Positions 27,301-36,267 of a stretch of DNA of 64,000 nt are shown in pieces; positions within the stretch are counted from its first letter, which is position 1, and every line of letters begins with the position of its first letter. Position numbers and translations under genes: made by a program. Source of the DNA: Sphingobacteriales bacterium. GTDB lineage: Bacteria; Bacteroidota; Bacteroidia; Chitinophagales; Chitinophagaceae. The notes beneath the pieces were generated by a model that made no database searches, was not told the DNA's origin, and worked only from the letters and a program-made list of their open reading frames with translations. The stretch is taken from contig SEFT01000009.1 of NCBI GenBank assembly GCA_004144175.1, positions 108,876 to 172,875 of the forward strand. Direction: 5' to 3'.

Positions 27301-27529
27301 ACTCTTCCCAAATCCAAACAAAGGCAGTTTTATAGTAAGCAATATACATCGAAAAGAAGCCAGGATCGAGATCATTAACTCCTTGGGTCAATCGGTATAT
27401 AGTGACCATATCACTAACATTGCCGGGTCAGTAAAAATTGATACAAACCTGCCGTCTGGCGTTTATTTTATTAGGATTACTGGCAACGGTAAAGAAGGAT
27501 TATCAACCAGCTTTACGATTGATAAATAG
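24320..27529 (+). CDS. T9SS-secreted SBBP/beta-propeller repeat protein
   Basis: 1069 residues from the ATG at 24320 (a TTG eight codons upstream is less likely). The signal peptide ends near SSTHIQAFA. Residues about 35-250 form the conserved N-terminal domain found in front of SBBP repeats (LIENKGQVTD, NIFIGDAAIHYQW). Then come about nine SBBP propeller repeats with WATYYGGTG and ATSGAH signatures. Two Ig-like segments follow (SPLCSGDTLKLWAN, SPVCIGDTLYLTAN). The C-terminus is a type A sorting domain (LFPNPNKGSF, GQSVYS, GVYFIRITG). It is a cell-surface or released protein of unknown ligand. Confidence 0.92.
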   Translation: MSKTYSIYLTLLLLSSTHIQAFAKDNKLIEREKASLSLIENKGQVTDQYRVPRADIDFKLGTAGMNIFIGDAAIHYQWVKNKPRQLPVQATAECEMYRMDVILMGANKHAQIIREEPHAYYENYHTSAYKGTAASFNKIIYKNVYPLIDWVLYTDNEQLKYDFIVHPGGNPKDIKLQYKGATSMGMEDGAALAATPLGIIKEHKPYSYDAVTKQEVPSSFHLEGNTLAFNISGNSEHDIVIDPVLQWATYYNGMTGTIVLDVAVNKTDDAYICGFTPNTTNIATTGAHQTTYGGGSLDAFVAKFNTTGSRLWATYYGGTGMDHFATVAVDTSGDILLCGETYSTSGVTTSGAHKTTYSDDGDVMLVKMNSSGGVMWGTYFGGTGRETGRIALDQSNNVYLSGLTKSTTGIATSGAYKASISGSSDAYIARFSPSGSLLWASYFGGTGDDESQTIDCDNAGNTYIAGGTYGDATGLATSGAHQPAQGAALANFTDGFLCKWSNTGSLLWSTYYGGRNFDQVYGVACDASGSNVYMVGTSRSANNIATAGSHQTTVDTAQNHAFLAKFNSSGVRQWGTYFAGNLDEEPRSIDVAANGNILFSSFTYSSSGIATPGSHKTSRTGSSDYFIAEFTPAGFRNWASYFGGDSYEYLTAGTGSSRIGGGALTTSASGKVYFVGGTYSNTGVATPGAFLTTTGADGSINLYDGFLSSWVTDTSITIDQPFIDTLLCTGHTFDIRYSTTVPFNAGNSFTAQLSDATGSFSSPINIGSKADIDSGKITVTIPATTLTGSGYRIRIVSTNPARVSDDNGINIHIKPTPAVVATSNSPLCSGDTLKLWANSPVPGPISYYWAGPASFSSPLQNPIITPAAIINSGSYIVVASLNGCYAADTVTVLVNIKPDTPFVSSNSPVCIGDTLYLTANSSTAGVVYEWNGPMGFFSLQPNPYIANMQTVRTGTYTVKAVLNNCASATASVNVSVITCFPEEVNDVVAGKALKLFPNPNKGSFIVSNIHRKEARIEIINSLGQSVYSDHITNIAGSVKIDTNLPSGVYFIRITGNGKEGLSTSFTIDK

Positions 27530-27543
27530 GTATCTGCCTGAAT

Positions 27544-27587
27544 AAAATGCAAACGCGCCGGTTTTATACACGGCGCGTTTGCATTTT
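27544..27587. terminator. Bidirectional terminator between convergent T9SS genes
   Basis: AAAATGCAAACGCGCCG and CGGCGCGTTTGCATTTT form a perfect 17-bp stem with a 10-nt loop. It lies between the convergent stops at 27529 and 27606. Confidence 0.9.
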
Positions 27588-27605
27588 ATGCTATTTCAAT
27601 AAAAC

Positions 27606-28670
27606 TTAAAACGCAGGCAGCATCTGCTCGAAATGCGGGCAGCGGGTCTGCTCGGTTGAAGACTTAGCGAACTTGCCACGAATGAATAAAGACATTTCAA
27701 AACCGCCTACGCCATTAGTACCTGTTTTAAGCGGAGAAGTATTAATATCGTAAGAGCAAGTGAGAGAGTAATAGCTGTAGTCTACCTTAATAGTTGGTAT
27801 AATGGCATCCTTGTACCTTATATAAGCCCCTGCGTACAAATTAAAGTATCCCGGCGTGCTGCCAATATACATACCATCGGCCTGCCACATGCCTCTCCAG
27901 CTAAGCAGCCCTCCGGTAATTATTTCTTGATAGGCTCCCTGCTGCAGATAGTTGCTGTGCGATACAATGGAGAATTCATCGTTGATGTTATATTTGAAAC
28001 CCATGTTGACCGTCCATTTAGTATCCAGCCTCATAAAGTTATCATTTGGGTTAAAGGAGTGTTTCGGCTTTGTGACATGATAGGCGGCAGCACCCAAATA
28101 GTAGTTGCCTTTATTGTAAGGGCCCATGGCACTGTTCAAACTAATGCCGGCTGCGAGGTCCCAATTCTGAATGGTTGTATTGGTAATGTTTTCCTGCGAG
28201 TTGTTGAGTGCACTATAAGAGCCACCTACATATTGTGTGCTATAAGTAGCTTTCGAAAGATCGACAGAGCGCTGTATATACCCGCCCGCAAAACCGAACG
28301 ACAGATACGAGCCACGATTGCCATCGATAGACTTGTTGAAGTTGACAGCAGGATAAGCCTGGAAGCTGTTGAAGTTAATAGTACCTGCATGGTCGTATGT
28401 AGTACTAAGGCCAAAGCTGAAATAATCGCCTTCCGTATTGGTTGCTACGCGTGTTTCGGCGGTCGCCAATATAGTACGGAAAGGGGCAGAGATATTACTC
28501 CACTGTGTACGGTAGTTTACACCAGCTCTGTAGTCGCCGCTGAAGATGCCTGTAAGGGCGGGGTTTCGGAGTACTACGTTCTCGTAAAATTGTGAAAAGT
28601 GTATGTCCTGCGCATTGGCTGATAAAGACAGGCACAGTGCCGGGATAATCGTTTTTAAATGTTTTTTCAT
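27606..28670 (-). CDS. PorP/SprF family T9SS outer-membrane protein
   Basis: 354 residues. A signal peptide (ALCLSLSANAQ) is followed at once by the family hallmark DIHFSQFYENVVLRNPALTG, then a beta-barrel of alternating strands. PorP/SprF proteins are outer-membrane partners of type IX secretion; SprF is needed to export the giant adhesin SprB in Flavobacterium. The gene begins 33 nt after the stop of the PKD adhesin gene on the same strand and has no promoter of its own. It is the probable dedicated partner of that adhesin. Confidence 0.93.
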   Translation of the reverse strand: MKKHLKTIIPALCLSLSANAQDIHFSQFYENVVLRNPALTGIFSGDYRAGVNYRTQWSNISAPFRTILATAETRVATNTEGDYFSFGLSTTYDHAGTINFNSFQAYPAVNFNKSIDGNRGSYLSFGFAGGYIQRSVDLSKATYSTQYVGGSYSALNNSQENITNTTIQNWDLAAGISLNSAMGPYNKGNYYLGAAAYHVTKPKHSFNPNDNFMRLDTKWTVNMGFKYNINDEFSIVSHSNYLQQGAYQEIITGGLLSWRGMWQADGMYIGSTPGYFNLYAGAYIRYKDAIIPTIKVDYSYYSLTCSYDINTSPLKTGTNGVGGFEMSLFIRGKFAKSSTEQTRCPHFEQMLPAF

Positions 28671-28703
28671 GTTGTTTTTCTTTCTCTCTTATTAATGTCC
28701 CTC

Positions 28704-31700
28704 TTAACGGATGAGCGATATATCTCCTTTCATTTCTATCGGCTCGCCCGATTCACAAACAGCATTTAGTATATATACAAATACATCTGGCTTTAGTGAC
28801 TGTCCTTTGTAGGTGCCATCCCAACCTGCCAGTTCATCGTTCAGCGGCATATTCTGCCTGTCGAAGAGCAACTCGCCCCAACGGTTGTACACGCGAAAAC
28901 GTTTGGCCTGTTGTATACCCCGCCCTTGCGGGAAGAAGTAGTCGTTCGATCCATCGCCATTCGGGGTGAAAGTATTGGCTATGAATAGCTGGTCTTGTCC
29001 GCAGGTAGTGTGTATAGTTATTTCGTCTTCAGCCTGGCAGCCCCACTCGTTAAGTGCTATTACCTTGTAAGTGGTAGTAGAACCGGGTTTTGCAATAGGT
29101 GACTCGCAATCGTCGCAGCTCAGGCTATTGCCAGGCGACCATATATATTTGGTAGCGCCGGTGGATGTCGGTTTTATCTTCGTCTCGTAGCCGGCTGCAC
29201 TATAGATATCTTCACCTGCGTTTATGATCGGGTTATCTTTAACTACTACGGTAACGGTAAATGTATCGGTAAAGCAATGGCCTTGTTTCACCTCCAATTG
29301 ATACGCTGTAGTATGTAAAGGCATAGCTACCGGGGTAGCAATTTTATTATCGTTCAGGCCACCGGCAGGGAACCATAGATACCTGGTACCACCTGTTGCC
29401 GAAAGCATCGCTTTCCCGCCCTTACAAATGGTATCGCCGTTACCCACGCTTGTCTCTTTCTTTTGGATAATAGTAATCGCTACATCGTCTGAATCGGAAC
29501 ATCCATGCGCATCGGTACCAATAACTTTATAGACGATATTGGTGTCAGGTGTAGCTGTAGGGTTGCTGCATGTTGTGCAGGACAATGTGCTGGCCGCTGA
29601 CCATTTATATTTTGTAGCACCTGTCGCCTCTAGAGAAACAGAGGCTTTTTCGCATAGCTCTTTGTCAGCACCAGCATCTACAATCGGTAGTGAGTTTACT
29701 TTTACAGTCACCTCGGTAGTAGTACCGCATCCATTGCTATCAACACCAGTCAATAGATATTTTGTAGTAGCCGGTGGCGCAACGGTAAGTACAGGGCAGT
29801 TTGTGCAGGAAAGATTTGCGGTTGGTGCCCAATTATAGGTAGCAGCACCCGAAGCATGAAGTGTAACGCTGGTACCCGCGCAAATTTCAACGTCTTTACC
29901 TGCGGTAATAACTGGCTTAGGAAGCACTTTTACAATAACAGTATCTGTCTTACTACATCCATTCACTGTACCATTTACAACATAAGCAGTTGTAGCAATA
30001 GGAGTGGCAAAGGGGTTAGCACATGTAGAACAAGACAGATTCGTAGCTGGAGTCCAAACGTATGCGGATGCTCCTGTAGCTTTTGGCTGTGCCTGGGCGC
30101 CTTCACATATCGTAGTATCTTTTCCAGCATTAACGACCGGAATCATATTGACTGTTACTTTTGCCTGTGTAGATGCTACGCATCCATTCATATCGGTACC
30201 GGTAATTATATAGTTAGTGGTTACTAAAGGTGATGCTATAGGGTTGGCGCAATTGTTACATGACAAGCCATTCGATGGTGACCAGTCGTAGGTAACAGCA
30301 CCGGTTGCATTCAAGGTTACACTGTTGCCTTCACATATAGTTGCACCTGCTACCACAACATTGGGTAGCGGATTAACTATTACTACTACTTCATCCGTAT
30401 CCTTACAACCCGCAATGCTCGTACCAACTACTGTATATATAGTTGTAGCAGTTGGATTCGCTATCGGGCTGGCGCAGCTTTTACAAGACAACCCTATTGC
30501 CGGGCTCCATTCATAAGTAGCGGCACCGCTTGCACTCATCTGCTGCGCACCACCGCTACAAAGCTTCTTGTCCGCACCGGCATTTACAACCGGTTTGGTA
30601 TTTACCGTTACTGATACGGTATCTGTATTTATACATCCATTGACATCTGTACCCGTTACTACATACGTTGTAGTAGTAGCCGGCGATGCAGCAGGATTTG
30701 AGCAATTGGTGCAGGATAATCCGGTGGAAGGCGACCATACATAACTGACACCACCGCTGGCTTGCAACGATGTTGATGCTCCTTCACAGATCGACTGGTC
30801 TGCGCCTGCACTTATGCCTGGCTTAGGTAAAACGGTAACGGTTGCAGAAGCAGTGTCTTTACAGCCATTAGCATCTGTACCAATTACTATATAGGTGCCG
30901 GTGCTTGTGGGTGTCAATGAAACTTTGGAACATGTATCGCATGACAAGCCTGTTGATGGAAACCAACTATAGCTAGTAGCACCGGTAGCAGTTAATGTTG
31001 CACTAGCACCTGAGCATACACTTGCGTTCGTTGCCGTAACTGTTGGTAGCGTATTCACAACGATCAGCACTTCATCCGTGTCTTTGCAACCGGCTGAGCT
31101 TGTACCGATCACGGTGTACGTGGTAGTTGTAGTAGGGTTAGCAACTGGGTCTGCACAATTAGCGCAGGATAAGCCTGTTGCTGGCGTCCACTCATAACTG
31201 TCGGCACCGTCAGCCATTAGTTGTTGTGCGCTGCCGATACATATTTGTTTGTCAGCACCTGCGTTCACCACAGGCTTGGCGTTTACTGTTACCAGCACGG
31301 TATCTGTATTTACACAACCGTTACTGTCAGTACCTGTTACTACGTAGGCAGTGGTAGCCGATGGTGTAGCAACGGGATCAGCACAGGTAGCACAGGATAA
31401 AGTTGTTGCAGGCGACCAGTTGTAAGTAGTACCGCCATTCGCATGCAATGTAATTGAAGCACCCTCGCATACAGACTTATCTGCACCTGCACTTATATTC
31501 GGTTTTGAGCGTACTGTGATTGTAACTGATGCAGTGTCTTTACATCCATTTGAGTCTGTACCAATTACTATGTATGTGCCGGTACTAACCGGTATCAGGC
31601 TAGTCGTACTACAAGTATCGCATGACATACCTGATGGCGGCGACCATGTGTATTTAGTAGCGCCTGTTGCACTCAACGTAACAGGGGTCGACGTACCTGC

Positions 31701-34700
31701 ACATACCGCTATATTATTACCTGCGTTAACGGCTGGATTAGGATGTATGGTAACTGTTTTCAAGATCGTATCCTTACAGCTGATGTTATTACCGATGATC
31801 AACCTGACTGTATAAGCGCCCGGAGCATTATACTTATGCGAAGGGTTGTGCGCAGTGCTGGTACCGCCATCACCAAAGTTCCACTGTCTTGAAGTGACAG
31901 CATATATCGAATGATAGATAGTGTCTTTGAAATACACAGTACCCGACTGGCATAGCGCCGCATTGGCAGAAAAGTTGAAATCACCACTTACGCTATCGGC
32001 CATCACTGTGTCTTTACCTTGTATAGGTACCATGCACGATCCGCCGTCGCTCAGTATTAGCTTCGGGACATACTTACCGCTTTGCTGGTAGGTAAAGGAA
32101 GTAGATGCCGTGGTGGTAGTTTTTGTAACACCATTGTTCATATCCCATATATATGCAGCAGTGTTTTTAGCATTCGCCGAAAAGTTAACGGTGAGCGGCA
32201 GGCAGCCTGCTACATTGTAGGTGAACGTACCCGTAGGACCGAGGATGTTTACTGTCTTCGTCGTAGAATCTTTACATCCATTAGCGGTTATAGCTATCAG
32301 CTTTACTTTGTATGTACCGGGGTAGGTATATACAGTAGCGGGAGTGTCCAGGATAGATGTGCTGTTATTCCCGAAGCTCCAGTAGTAGCTGGCCGCGCCC
32401 GTCGATTTATTATCGAAGTTGACTATGAGCGGCGGGCAGGTTGCGAACGAATCGCTCATGGTAAATATAGGCTTCGGAATAGATACTTTTACTAAAGCAT
32501 TCTTTATTATCGAATCTTTACAGCCATTAGCATCTGTAATTACCAGCTTCACCGGGTACTGACCGGCACTATTATAGGCATGCGACGGCATTGCCGATGT
32601 GCTGCTCGCGCCATCACCAAAGCTCCATTTATAACTAAGTGAGCTACCTAATGAAGCGTTTGCAAATGTCACATTCTGACTGCCGCATACGTTGGTATCG
32701 GGTGTAGTAAATGCTGCCGTAGGCTTAGTTACACTTATGTAATCGGTACGGATCAATGAATCGGTACAACCATTTATATCCGTCAGGTTTAGCTTTACTG
32801 TGAATGTACCTGCTGTAGTGTACTGCTTTGAAAGGCTTGTGTTATTTGTGGCAGTATTGCTGCCATTACCGAAGTCCCATGCTCTTGCAGCGATAGCGCC
32901 GCCATTCGCTGTACTTGCATCGGTAAAGCTGGCATTAAGCGGCACACAACCACCAACAGGTGTCGCGGAAAAATTTGCAACGGGTCCTGTTACTTTTACG
33001 TATGCGGTTTTTGTAACACTGTCCTTACAGCCATTCTTATCAGCAACGATCAGTTTCACGCTGTAAGTTCCATTGTCGGGATAAGCATAGTAGGCAGTAT
33101 CCACGGAAGCGCCTGATTGTGATGCACCATCGCCAAAACGCCAGGTGTAGGAGTTGTAGTTGTTACTAACAGCTGCACCAAAGGTTAGTATCGAGCCATG
33201 GCAAGCAGTACTGTCGTTTACTGCAAACTGCGGTGCTATGCCATATATATCCAGGTTGCTGGTAGAGGTATGTGTACAACCCGTAGCTGTATTCGTTACG
33301 GTTAACTTCGCAGTATATGTACCGTAAGTGGTATAGGTATGCGTTACAGTACCTGACGTTGTAGCTGTGGAGCCATCGCCAAATTTCCAGAAGTAAGTAT
33401 TAGCTCCTCTCGACGAATCTGCAAACGTTACTGTCTTGCGGCTGGCACAGTTGAATGATGTTTTGAACTTAGCTTCCGGAAGGAGTACATTAATGTAATT
33501 GTGTTTCTTTACAGTATCAGTGCAACCGTTATTGATCGCCACGAGCGATACGCTATAAGCATCGGCCCGGTTATAGGTCTTTGTCGGGTTGGCCTGTGTG
33601 CTGGTCGTATTATCATCAAACAGCCATACATAACTGTTAGCGCCGGTTGATGCATTGATAAAGCTGACCGCTGTACCCGGGCAAACACTCGTATCCGATG
33701 CTGAAAAAGCTGCGGTGGGTTGGTTACCATAGTTCAGTACTTTTTGCACGGTTGTAGAGCATCCTGTAGAAGTAGTAAACGTAAGTTTCGCTGTGTAGGT
33801 TCCTGCTGTCGTATAGGTATGCGTTTGCGTAGAGCAACTGCTGCACGATGATACAGGTGAGCCATCGCCATAGTCCCAGCTATAGCCGGTAACCGGTACA
33901 GCCGAGCTGATATTGGCAGTAAGTAATGTAGTTGCAGGAATACAGCCTGTTAACGGGGTGGCAGTGATCGATGCACTAGGTTTTGATATCTTGATATAAG
34001 AACTCCTCGTAAGAGAATCCTGGCATCCCAAAGAAGTAGTGGATATCAACCTTACTGTGTGATTACCTATATTGTTATAGGTATAAGTCGGTGTCGCGCT
34101 TGTACCTGTGCCGCCATCACCAAACTTCCATAGGTAGCTGGCGGCACCGGTTGTTGTATTATTGAAGCTTACGGCGAAAGGCGTTACACAGCTGGTAGTG
34201 GCATTAGCCGTAAACTGTACTTTAGGCTTTGCGCCTATTGTTATTGTCTTATAAGCAGTATCGCTACAGCTGGCATAGTTGGCGATGAGCCTCACGTTGT
34301 AGGTGCCGGCGGTTGTATAAGTATAGTTGGGGCTTTGCGCGGTAGATGTTGCGCTATTGCCAAACTGCCATGCATAAGAACTGGCTGTCGGTGTAGTAGT
34401 ATTTGTAAAGCTCATACTGCTGCCCACACAACCTGTAGCATTACTTGTAAAAGTTGCTTGCTGCGTACCTGCATTGATGTATGCTGTTTTCACCAGGCTG
34501 TCCTTACAGCCTGTAGCCGTTGTTACTATCAGTTTCACAGTATAGGCACCCGCGGTAGTATAGGTATGCGACGGGCTTTGCAAGGTAGAAGTGCTGCCGT
34601 CGCCAAAGTGCCATAGGTAAGAGCTACCGCCCGTTGAGGTATTAATAAAGGTAGATGTGTGCGGTACCGAGCAACTGGCCGTATTACTAGCCGTGAAGCC

Positions 34701-35288
34701 GATCAATGGTTTCGGATTCAGCTTTACGTAGTTGGCCTTGGTGAGTGTATTGGTACAGCCGTTGCTGTTGGTGATCACCAGCGACACGGAGTAGTTGCTG
34801 GCCACAGTGTATGTATGCGTTGGGTTTTGCAGGGTAGAGGTATTACCATCGCCGAAATCCCATAAGTATGATGGAGTTCCTGTTCCGCCGGGAGTGGAGT
34901 TATTGGTAAAGGCAATGGTCTTTGCGCCGCAGTGTACCGATGAGTCACCGGTAAAGCTAACCGCGGGCGCCGCCGCTACTTTTATGTAGCCGGTCATCGT
35001 TGTGGTGTTGCTGCCCAGGCTATTGGCTACGGTCAGGCTGATGGTATAAGTTCCTGCCGTCAGGTAAGTGGTAGATGGATTCTGTAGTGTTGATGTTGTA
35101 CCGTTACCAAGGTTCCAGTACCAGCTGGTCGGGCTGCCGGTGCTTTGGTCGGTAAAATTGACCACGATAGGCGGACAGCCTGCTGTAATGTTCGAGCTGA
35201 AACCAGCTATTGGCTGTGCTACTGATAAAAATGGCAAAAAAAAGCCCCCTAGTACACACAGTAAAGCGTATAACATTCCCTTCATCAC
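28704..35288 (-). CDS. Giant PKD-domain adhesin with type B T9SS sorting domain (SprB-like)
   Basis: 2194 residues. The signal peptide ends at about residue 25 (FLSVAQ). Fourteen consecutive PKD-like domains of about 82 residues follow (about 27-1180), most carrying WxFGDG and GxYTVxL. Then come twelve Ig-like repeats of about 75 residues (about 1180-2085), almost all with CxG, GLSCxxC and GTDxNGC, giving four cysteines per repeat. The last 100 residues are the gliding-motility-associated type B sorting domain (NTFTPNGDGSNDYF, YNRWGELLFDR, GWDGTYKGQ). It is probably a surface adhesin moved by the gliding machinery. It is co-transcribed with the PorP/SprF gene downstream. Confidence 0.95.
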   Translation of the reverse strand: MMKGMLYALLCVLGGFFLPFLSVAQPIAGFSSNITAGCPPIVVNFTDQSTGSPTSWYWNLGNGTTSTLQNPSTTYLTAGTYTISLTVANSLGSNTTTMTGYIKVAAAPAVSFTGDSSVHCGAKTIAFTNNSTPGGTGTPSYLWDFGDGNTSTLQNPTHTYTVASNYSVSLVITNSNGCTNTLTKANYVKLNPKPLIGFTASNTASCSVPHTSTFINTSTGGSSYLWHFGDGSTSTLQSPSHTYTTAGAYTVKLIVTTATGCKDSLVKTAYINAGTQQATFTSNATGCVGSSMSFTNTTTPTASSYAWQFGNSATSTAQSPNYTYTTAGTYNVRLIANYASCSDTAYKTITIGAKPKVQFTANATTSCVTPFAVSFNNTTTGAASYLWKFGDGGTGTSATPTYTYNNIGNHTVRLISTTSLGCQDSLTRSSYIKISKPSASITATPLTGCIPATTLLTANISSAVPVTGYSWDYGDGSPVSSCSSCSTQTHTYTTAGTYTAKLTFTTSTGCSTTVQKVLNYGNQPTAAFSASDTSVCPGTAVSFINASTGANSYVWLFDDNTTSTQANPTKTYNRADAYSVSLVAINNGCTDTVKKHNYINVLLPEAKFKTSFNCASRKTVTFADSSRGANTYFWKFGDGSTATTSGTVTHTYTTYGTYTAKLTVTNTATGCTHTSTSNLDIYGIAPQFAVNDSTACHGSILTFGAAVSNNYNSYTWRFGDGASQSGASVDTAYYAYPDNGTYSVKLIVADKNGCKDSVTKTAYVKVTGPVANFSATPVGGCVPLNASFTDASTANGGAIAARAWDFGNGSNTATNNTSLSKQYTTAGTFTVKLNLTDINGCTDSLIRTDYISVTKPTAAFTTPDTNVCGSQNVTFANASLGSSLSYKWSFGDGASSTSAMPSHAYNSAGQYPVKLVITDANGCKDSIIKNALVKVSIPKPIFTMSDSFATCPPLIVNFDNKSTGAASYYWSFGNNSTSILDTPATVYTYPGTYKVKLIAITANGCKDSTTKTVNILGPTGTFTYNVAGCLPLTVNFSANAKNTAAYIWDMNNGVTKTTTTASTSFTYQQSGKYVPKLILSDGGSCMVPIQGKDTVMADSVSGDFNFSANAALCQSGTVYFKDTIYHSIYAVTSRQWNFGDGGTSTAHNPSHKYNAPGAYTVRLIIGNNISCKDTILKTVTIHPNPAVNAGNNIAVCAGTSTPVTLSATGATKYTWSPPSGMSCDTCSTTSLIPVSTGTYIVIGTDSNGCKDTASVTITVRSKPNISAGADKSVCEGASITLHANGGTTYNWSPATTLSCATCADPVATPSATTAYVVTGTDSNGCVNTDTVLVTVNAKPVVNAGADKQICIGSAQQLMADGADSYEWTPATGLSCANCADPVANPTTTTTYTVIGTSSAGCKDTDEVLIVVNTLPTVTATNASVCSGASATLTATGATSYSWFPSTGLSCDTCSKVSLTPTSTGTYIVIGTDANGCKDTASATVTVLPKPGISAGADQSICEGASTSLQASGGVSYVWSPSTGLSCTNCSNPAASPATTTTYVVTGTDVNGCINTDTVSVTVNTKPVVNAGADKKLCSGGAQQMSASGAATYEWSPAIGLSCKSCASPIANPTATTIYTVVGTSIAGCKDTDEVVVIVNPLPNVVVAGATICEGNSVTLNATGAVTYDWSPSNGLSCNNCANPIASPLVTTNYIITGTDMNGCVASTQAKVTVNMIPVVNAGKDTTICEGAQAQPKATGASAYVWTPATNLSCSTCANPFATPIATTAYVVNGTVNGCSKTDTVIVKVLPKPVITAGKDVEICAGTSVTLHASGAATYNWAPTANLSCTNCPVLTVAPPATTKYLLTGVDSNGCGTTTEVTVKVNSLPIVDAGADKELCEKASVSLEATGATKYKWSAASTLSCTTCSNPTATPDTNIVYKVIGTDAHGCSDSDDVAITIIQKKETSVGNGDTICKGGKAMLSATGGTRYLWFPAGGLNDNKIATPVAMPLHTTAYQLEVKQGHCFTDTFTVTVVVKDNPIINAGEDIYSAAGYETKIKPTSTGATKYIWSPGNSLSCDDCESPIAKPGSTTTYKVIALNEWGCQAEDEITIHTTCGQDQLFIANTFTPNGDGSNDYFFPQGRGIQQAKRFRVYNRWGELLFDRQNMPLNDELAGWDGTYKGQSLKPDVFVYILNAVCESGEPIEMKGDISLIR
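30370..31742 (-). repeat. Higher-order tandem repeat of a three-domain block inside the adhesin
   Basis: The first six of the twelve cysteine-bearing repeats form two consecutive blocks of three (31055-31742 and 30370-31054, each about 228 residues). Repeats 1 and 4 share TGTYIVIGTD and CKDTAS. Repeats 2 and 5 share ISAGAD, CEGAS and VVTGTD. Repeats 3 and 6 share VVNAGADK, YEW and AGCKDTDEV. Like positions are more similar than neighbours, so a three-repeat unit was duplicated after the single repeats had diverged. Confidence 0.8.
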
Positions 35289-35398
35289 AAAATTCGGTTT
35301 TGTAGAATTTCTTATCCCTTACGATAATTTACCAATGCGATTGATTTTCTATTTGTTGTTCTCTCTCTTGTCTAACTAGCAGATAATCAATGTACATG

Positions 35399-35431
35399 CA
35401 AAATTATGAAAGATGTAAGTACATCACCAAA
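35399..35431 (-). promoter_or_regulatory. Promoter of the adhesin-PorP operon
   Basis: Minus strand TTTG (35431-35428), 21 nt, TAATTTTG (35406-35399). Both boxes match the Bacteroidota consensus TTTG-N19-21-TAnnTTTG. It lies 111 nt upstream of the adhesin start, giving a leader of about 100 nt. Confidence 0.7.
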
Positions 35432-35484
35432 TTTTTGTTAACAAATTTTAAAGGAAATTTTATTCAATGTGTTTTTGCGCCGTT

Positions 35485-36213
35485 TTAATTATGCAAAATG
35501 AGCTTTCTGCGATACATCTGTATCGTATTCTCCAACCCATAATAAAGGGCATCACTAATGAGCGCATGGCCGATGGATACCTCCAGCAGGCCAGGTATCG
35601 ACTGGGCAAAATATCCCAGATTATCCAGGTCCAGGTCGTGGCCGGCGTTCAGACCGAGGTTTTTTTCTTTGGCTACTATTGCTGCTTTTATATAATTCGT
35701 AATCGCAGCCTCGCGGTCTTTCAGGAAGTTTTTCGCGTATGCTTCTGTGTATAATTCTATTCTGTCGGTGCCGGTATCAGCAGCAGCAGCTACCATTTCT
35801 TCCACAGGGTCTACAAATATGGATACGCGAATGCCTGCTTTTTTGAAAACGCCGATGATCTCGCGCAAGTAGGCTGCTTTCTTTATGGTATCCCAACCGT
35901 GGTTAGATGTAAGCTGCCCCGGGTCGTCGGGTACCAACGTCACCTGATGGGGCAGTGTTTCTAGTACCAACTCTACGAATTTATCTTCCAGCGGATTCCC
36001 TTCTATATTGAACTCCGTAGTGATGATCGGCTTGATCGCCCGTACATCGCTATACCTTATATGACGCTCGTCAGGCCTGGGGTGTACGGTAATGCCCTCT
36101 GCGCCAAACTGTTGGCAATCAATGGCTGCCTTTACTACATCAGGATTGCTGCCGCCCCTGCTATTGCGTAGTGTAGCGATCTTATTAATGTTTACCGAGA
36201 GCTTTGTAGCCAT
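35485..36213 (-). CDS. pdxJ: Pyridoxine 5'-phosphate synthase
   Basis: 242 residues. Condenses 3-amino-2-oxopropyl phosphate with deoxyxylulose 5-phosphate to form pyridoxine phosphate (vitamin B6). TIM-barrel motifs are KLSVNINKIATLRN, GITVHPRPDERHI, VTLVPDDPGQLTS, RIELYTEAYA and GLNAGHDLDLDNL. Full length and alone; divergent from the binding-protein gene. Confidence 0.97.
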   Translation of the reverse strand: MATKLSVNINKIATLRNSRGGSNPDVVKAAIDCQQFGAEGITVHPRPDERHIRYSDVRAIKPIITTEFNIEGNPLEDKFVELVLETLPHQVTLVPDDPGQLTSNHGWDTIKKAAYLREIIGVFKKAGIRVSIFVDPVEEMVAAAADTGTDRIELYTEAYAKNFLKDREAAITNYIKAAIVAKEKNLGLNAGHDLDLDNLGYFAQSIPGLLEVSIGHALISDALYYGLENTIQMYRRKLILHN

Positions 36214-36233
36214 ATACCTGTCTTAGTTTTTGT

Positions 36234-36241
36234 CAAATGTA
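36234..36241 (-). promoter_or_regulatory. -7 element of pdxJ
   Basis: Minus-strand TACATTTG, a perfect TAnnTTTG, 20 nt upstream of the pdxJ start. No clear -33 box. Confidence 0.45.
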
Positions 36242-36267
36242 AAGAGCAATTCAATTATATTGCACGG

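Noticed and set aside
27927..28595. 222-codon plus-strand frame opposite PorP/SprF
   Set aside because: Shadow of the real minus-strand barrel gene; no protein-like features.
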